Source: Flavobacterium tiangeerense (GTDB lineage Bacteria; Bacteroidota; Bacteroidia; Flavobacteriales; Flavobacteriaceae). From it: a DNA stretch of 64,000 nt. Within the stretch, counting starts at the first letter, position 1, and every line of letters starts with the position of its first letter. Below are positions 60,663-64,000 of this stretch, piece after piece. A program made the position numbers and the translations under genes. The stretch covers positions 124,001 to 188,000 of the forward strand of contig NZ_VLKO01000007.1 of the NCBI RefSeq assembly GCF_007830355.1. The letters are read 5' to 3'. The notes beneath the pieces were generated by a model. That model had not been told where the DNA came from, ran no database searches, and was given only the letters and a program-made list of their open reading frames with translations.

Positions 60663-63368
60663 ATGAAAAAAATCGCATTATTATTAATCCTCTTAAACGT
60701 CTCGTTTGTATTTGCGCAAAAGCAAATATCAGGTGTAGTTAAAGACAATTCTGGAAATTCGTTGCCAGGAGTAAACATCGTAGAAAAAGGAACAAAAAAT
60801 GGAGTTTCTACTGACAGTGATGGTTCTTACAAAATTAAAGTAAATGAAGGAGCTACATTAGTATTTAGTTATGTTGGATTCAACAAAGTAGAAAGAGCAG
60901 CAACAGACGCTGTAATCAATGTAGTTTTATCAGAAGAAGGTGGACAAAATTTAAATGAAGTTGTAGTAACAGGAACAAGAACTGCACCTAGAAGTAACAC
61001 TACATCAGCACTTCCTATTGATGTACTATCTTCAAAAGATCTTACCTCAACAGGACAAGCAACTTTTGACAAAGCATTACAGTACAAAATACCGTCTTTT
61101 AACACGGTACAAACTCCTGTAAATGACGCTACTTCCCTACTAGATCCTTACGAAATAAGAAATATGGGACCTAGTAGAACGTTAATTTTGATCAATGGAA
61201 AGAGAAAAAACATGAGTTCACTAGTGTACACACAAACATCTCCGGGACGTGGTGAAACAGGATCAGATATCTCGGCTATACCGACTGATGCTATCGAAAG
61301 AGTTGAAATACTTCGTGATGGGGCTTCAGCACAATACGGTTCTGACGCCATTGCTGGTGTAATGAACATCATCTTAAAAAAGAATTCCTCTTTGGGATCA
61401 GTTACATTAAGAACAGGAATAACATCTGAAGGAGATGGTGAAATGTATGGAGTAAGTTTAAACAATGGATCTACTATTGGCGAAAAAGGATTTATCAATT
61501 ACACTGTAGATTTTTCAAAAGTTGCATTAGCAAATAGACCAGGAAAAGTAAATGCAGATGGAGAAGTTGCTGATTTTGGCGCTAACCTTGCTGACGTAAA
61601 TGCTTTCCTAGCTCTTAAACCAGATGCTGGAAATGTTAATGGATCACCAGAAACTGCCTCTGCAAAATTTTTAGTGAATGGTGGAGTTGATTACAACGAA
61701 AATAATCAAATGTATTACAATGCCGCTTATGTGTATAAAAAAGTGAATTCATTTGCAAATTATAGAACACCGTATTGGAGATCAGTAGCTGACATGCCAT
61801 ATCTAGCAACATTGTTCGGTAATGGAACTGCTGCTTCTTACCAAGGTTATGTACCAACATTTGAAGGTGATCTTAACGATTACAATGCAACAATAGGTTA
61901 CAAATCAACCAAAAATGGATGGAATACAGATGTAAGTTTAACAACAGGAGGTAATACTCAAATATACACCGTTTCAAATTCACAAAACAGATCATTTATT
62001 GACTCTAATGGTAATGACACGAAAGACCCTGGGGAAAACTTTTTATATGGAATTAACACTCCAATCACTTTCAAACCAGGAGGAACATCATTTAATCACT
62101 ATGTTGGAAATATAGATATCTCTAAAAATTTAAATGATCAATTAAGTTTAGGATTTGGATCTGAATTTAGAACTGAAAATTTTGAAATTTTCGAAGGAGA
62201 TCTTGCATCATACACTGGAAATAGAAGTGGTGCTGATTCATTTCAAGGTAATACTCCAGAAAACTCAGGTAAATTTAATAGATATAACTTGGGTGTCTAT
62301 TTAGATTTAGCATACGATGTGACAGAAGATTTTTTAATAAATGGGACAGTTAGATATGAAGACTACAGCGATTTTGGTAGTGCAACTGTATGGAAAGCAA
62401 GTACTAGATATAAGTTTTCTGACGATAAAATAACACTAAGAGCTTCTTTATCAACAGGATTCAGAGCACCATCATTACATCAAATATACACTCAAAAATC
62501 ACAATCCTCTTTTGTTCCAGGACAAGGAATCGTTGTACAAGGTTTAATTAACAATGTATCATCTGCAGCAAGAGCAAGTGGTGTTCCAAAATTAGATTCT
62601 GAAAATTCAACAAACTTTACAGCAGGAATAGGTTTAAAACCAAACAAAAATTTCAACCTTACCATAGATTATTATGATATTAAGGTAGAAGACCGAATTG
62701 TACTTGGAAATCCTATCACATTTTCCCCTACTAATACATCAGCGTTTTTTGTTAACGGAATTGATTCAAGAACATCTGGGATTGACCTTGTAGCGGGCTA
62801 CAAAAATTTAATAGTGGGATCTGGAAAAATGGGCTTTAACTTATCTGGTAACTATACCATTACAAATAAAATTGACGGCCCAGTTAAAAATCCTGCAAGT
62901 GTTGTAGCTGTTAATCAATCTGTAATAGATGCAACCCAAGAAGCACTTTTATTTACTTCTAGACCTGAATTCAAAGTAATAGGTGGTGCAGAATACGAAA
63001 TTGGAAAATTTGGATTAACAGTAAACAATACCTTGTTTGGGCCTACAAAGTTTAAAAATGCTGGTATGTCAAATGACTTAAGAGTAGAGTTTTTGACAAA
63101 AATGGTTACTGATTTAGGAGTTACATTCTCTGCAACAGATAAACTTACATTAGCACTTAATGTAAATAACATATTAAATGTTTTACCAGAATGGCAATTT
63201 AAAGCTGAAAACGCAGCTGGAACAGCAATTTTGAATGATCCAGCGCAAACTAGAAAACAATTCAATTTGGTTACTTTCAATGGACGTTATTCTCAAATGA
63301 CGTATGATGGATACCATTTCAGTCAATTAGGAACTATGTTCAATTTATCTTTGAACTATAAATTCTAA
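60663..63368 (+). CDS. TonB-dependent receptor with carboxypeptidase-like N-domain
   Basis: A 901-residue outer-membrane receptor. Signal peptide (1-18), carboxypeptidase-D-regulatory-like domain (about 20-100, SGVVKDNSGNSLPGVNIVEKG), plug (about 105-240, VVVTGTRTAPRSN and ILRDGASAQYGSDAIAGVMN), then a barrel ending in NLSLNYKF with terminal Phe. It probably imports siderophores, carbohydrates or other large nutrients; no SusD gene lies next to it and the ligand is unknown. The ATG is at 60663. A terminator follows. Confidence 0.93.
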   Translation: MKKIALLLILLNVSFVFAQKQISGVVKDNSGNSLPGVNIVEKGTKNGVSTDSDGSYKIKVNEGATLVFSYVGFNKVERAATDAVINVVLSEEGGQNLNEVVVTGTRTAPRSNTTSALPIDVLSSKDLTSTGQATFDKALQYKIPSFNTVQTPVNDATSLLDPYEIRNMGPSRTLILINGKRKNMSSLVYTQTSPGRGETGSDISAIPTDAIERVEILRDGASAQYGSDAIAGVMNIILKKNSSLGSVTLRTGITSEGDGEMYGVSLNNGSTIGEKGFINYTVDFSKVALANRPGKVNADGEVADFGANLADVNAFLALKPDAGNVNGSPETASAKFLVNGGVDYNENNQMYYNAAYVYKKVNSFANYRTPYWRSVADMPYLATLFGNGTAASYQGYVPTFEGDLNDYNATIGYKSTKNGWNTDVSLTTGGNTQIYTVSNSQNRSFIDSNGNDTKDPGENFLYGINTPITFKPGGTSFNHYVGNIDISKNLNDQLSLGFGSEFRTENFEIFEGDLASYTGNRSGADSFQGNTPENSGKFNRYNLGVYLDLAYDVTEDFLINGTVRYEDYSDFGSATVWKASTRYKFSDDKITLRASLSTGFRAPSLHQIYTQKSQSSFVPGQGIVVQGLINNVSSAARASGVPKLDSENSTNFTAGIGLKPNKNFNLTIDYYDIKVEDRIVLGNPITFSPTNTSAFFVNGIDSRTSGIDLVAGYKNLIVGSGKMGFNLSGNYTITNKIDGPVKNPASVVAVNQSVIDATQEALLFTSRPEFKVIGGAEYEIGKFGLTVNNTLFGPTKFKNAGMSNDLRVEFLTKMVTDLGVTFSATDKLTLALNVNNILNVLPEWQFKAENAAGTAILNDPAQTRKQFNLVTFNGRYSQMTYDGYHFSQLGTMFNLSLNYKF

Positions 63369-63387
63369 TTTTCAAATATAAATTCAT

Positions 63388-63419
63388 AAAGGACTATCGA
63401 AAGATGGTCCTTTTTTTTT
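63388..63419 (+). terminator. Terminator of the TonB-receptor gene
   Basis: AAAGGACTATC (63388-63398) pairs with GATGGTCCTTT (63403-63413) with one G-T pair and loop GAAA. A T-run follows. Confidence 0.85.
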
Positions 63420-63650
63420 GGCAAAAACTCTTACCTACGTACCTCATCATAATTAAAACTTATTCGAAATTGTTTCGAAAGAATCATTTTCTTTTTTGAT
63501 TTTCAAAACATACTATTAACGATTAATAAATTTTCATAAAGGAAAATAGTAACTAGTGTAAATTATACAATTTATCCTGGAAATTTCATAACAACTTATC
63601 TCTGTTATCATTGTAATTTTACCTCATATTAATATTATAAATAAATAATT

Positions 63651-64000
63651 ATGAAAACGATACTTATTGGTGCTATTGCACTATTATTTTCAGTGAATAG
63701 TCAAGCGCAAATCAAAAATGTAAAATCCGAGGTAAAAACAACGGTTACAACAATAAAAGATTCAAAAGGAGAAAAACAATTGGTTAAAACTCAAGAGGTA
63801 AAAGAAACTCAAAATATTGAATTGAAAGATGCTGAGTCTAATGCTTTGAATAAAGAAATAAAACAAACTCCTGTACAGGTTACAGCCATTACTGCAGTAA
63901 CAGCAAATGGAGTTACAAATATTGTAGACGTAGACAGATCTGCTTATTACAACTACAACGGACAAAAATACCAAGTTAGTCTAGCAGAAACAGGTTATAA
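63651..64000 (+). CDS. Secreted small protein, 3' end outside window
   Basis: An open frame from ATG 63651 continues past the right edge; at least 116 residues are visible. A signal peptide (about 1-20, ALLFSVNSQAQ) leads to a Lys/Thr/Val/Glu-rich stretch (VKSEVKTTVTTIKDSKGEKQ) and later a Tyr/Asn-rich motif RSAYYNYNGQKYQVS. I do not recognise a family. The composition suggests an exported, partly unstructured, charged protein. An opposing 213-base open frame covers part of it and is judged a shadow. Confidence 0.75.
   Translation, partial: MKTILIGAIALLFSVNSQAQIKNVKSEVKTTVTTIKDSKGEKQLVKTQEVKETQNIELKDAESNALNKEIKQTPVQVTAITAVTANGVTNIVDVDRSAYYNYNGQKYQVSLAETGY

Noticed and set aside
63762..63974. 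Minus-strand open frame of 70 codons at the right edge
   Set aside because: It is antisense to a frame with a clear signal peptide that simply runs off the window.
1..64000. CRISPR arrays, tRNA or rRNA genes, insertion sequences, prophage genes
   Set aside because: I found no regularly spaced repeats, tRNA T-loop motifs, rRNA-like stretches or transposase/integrase reading frames. A tRNAscan-SE and ISfinder search would settle this.

Overview
The window is an AT-rich stretch of a Bacteroidota chromosome, most likely Flavobacterium or a close relative. Several things point there. TAnnTTTG promoter boxes (the Bacteroidota sigma -7 element) sit upstream of many genes and classical Shine-Dalgarno sites are rare. 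The window also carries typical flavobacterial families: DUF4293 beside rho, the rlmD-DUF6452-DUF6048 cluster, DUF6095, DUF2752, RarD-type EamA transporters, an outer-membrane beta-barrel receptor with a carboxypeptidase-like N-domain, and a TonB-dependent receptor. About 56 protein genes are supported. I see no rRNA, tRNA, CRISPR array, insertion sequence or prophage. Two genes are cut by the window edges: a DHA2-type MFS exporter at the left (5' end missing) and a small secreted protein at the right (3' end missing).

Layout. 1-7.6 kb: exporter, YaaA, GNAT, a second MFS transporter, an FAD amine-oxidase-like enzyme, a secreted protein of unknown function and a secreted adenosine-deaminase-like enzyme. 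7.6-19.4 kb: a GAF/PAS histidine kinase, a large secreted zinc metalloprotease, Rho with its divergent DUF4293 partner, a NarL-type regulator with a TPR histidine kinase, a YfcE-like phosphoesterase and TruA. 19.5-27.4 kb: an ABC exporter, a lipoprotein, lipoamide dehydrogenase, the cysE-cysK pair, a secreted serine hydrolase and a fasciclin lipoprotein. 27.6-40.4 kb: a six-PAS kinase overlapping a single-domain response regulator, a cysteine desulfurase, RarD, a lipoprotein with a duplicated domain, an Smr protein with a tiny membrane partner, DUF2752, CysM, a GDSL hydrolase, OsmC, a CPBP membrane protease with a large C-terminal extension, and another histidine kinase. 40.7-46.5 kb: three methyltransferases (RlmD, an RlmL-type enzyme, a class I enzyme) and a ZIP metal transporter. 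46.6-64 kb: an outer-membrane receptor with a membrane-anchored AraC regulator, murQ-DUF6095-pentapeptide cluster, TerC, topoisomerase IV (parE, parC), an FMN reductase, YchF and a TonB-dependent receptor.

How the genes fit together. Most of the window is core housekeeping: cysteine synthesis (cysE, cysK, cysM) and cysteine desulfuration, rRNA and tRNA modification, transcription termination, chromosome decatenation and cell-wall recycling. Envelope and signalling genes are scattered among these. Convergent genes usually share a strong symmetric terminator with A-tracts and T-tracts on both sides.

The best non-genic signal is a dispersed repeat of roughly 100-154 bp. Its ends are conserved (near TAGCCCAGAT and AGCTGGA...), and it lies in intergenic gaps at 18.4, 52.2 and 59.1 kb, with a weaker candidate at 19.4 kb. 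Other points worth a second look are the CPBP protease with a C-terminal region that reads like DUF3738, the duplicated-domain lipoprotein, a GDSL hydrolase whose signal peptide seems to have been lost, and a probable leaderless rlmD transcript. I do not see a clear multi-gene defence system, biosynthetic cluster or mobile system.
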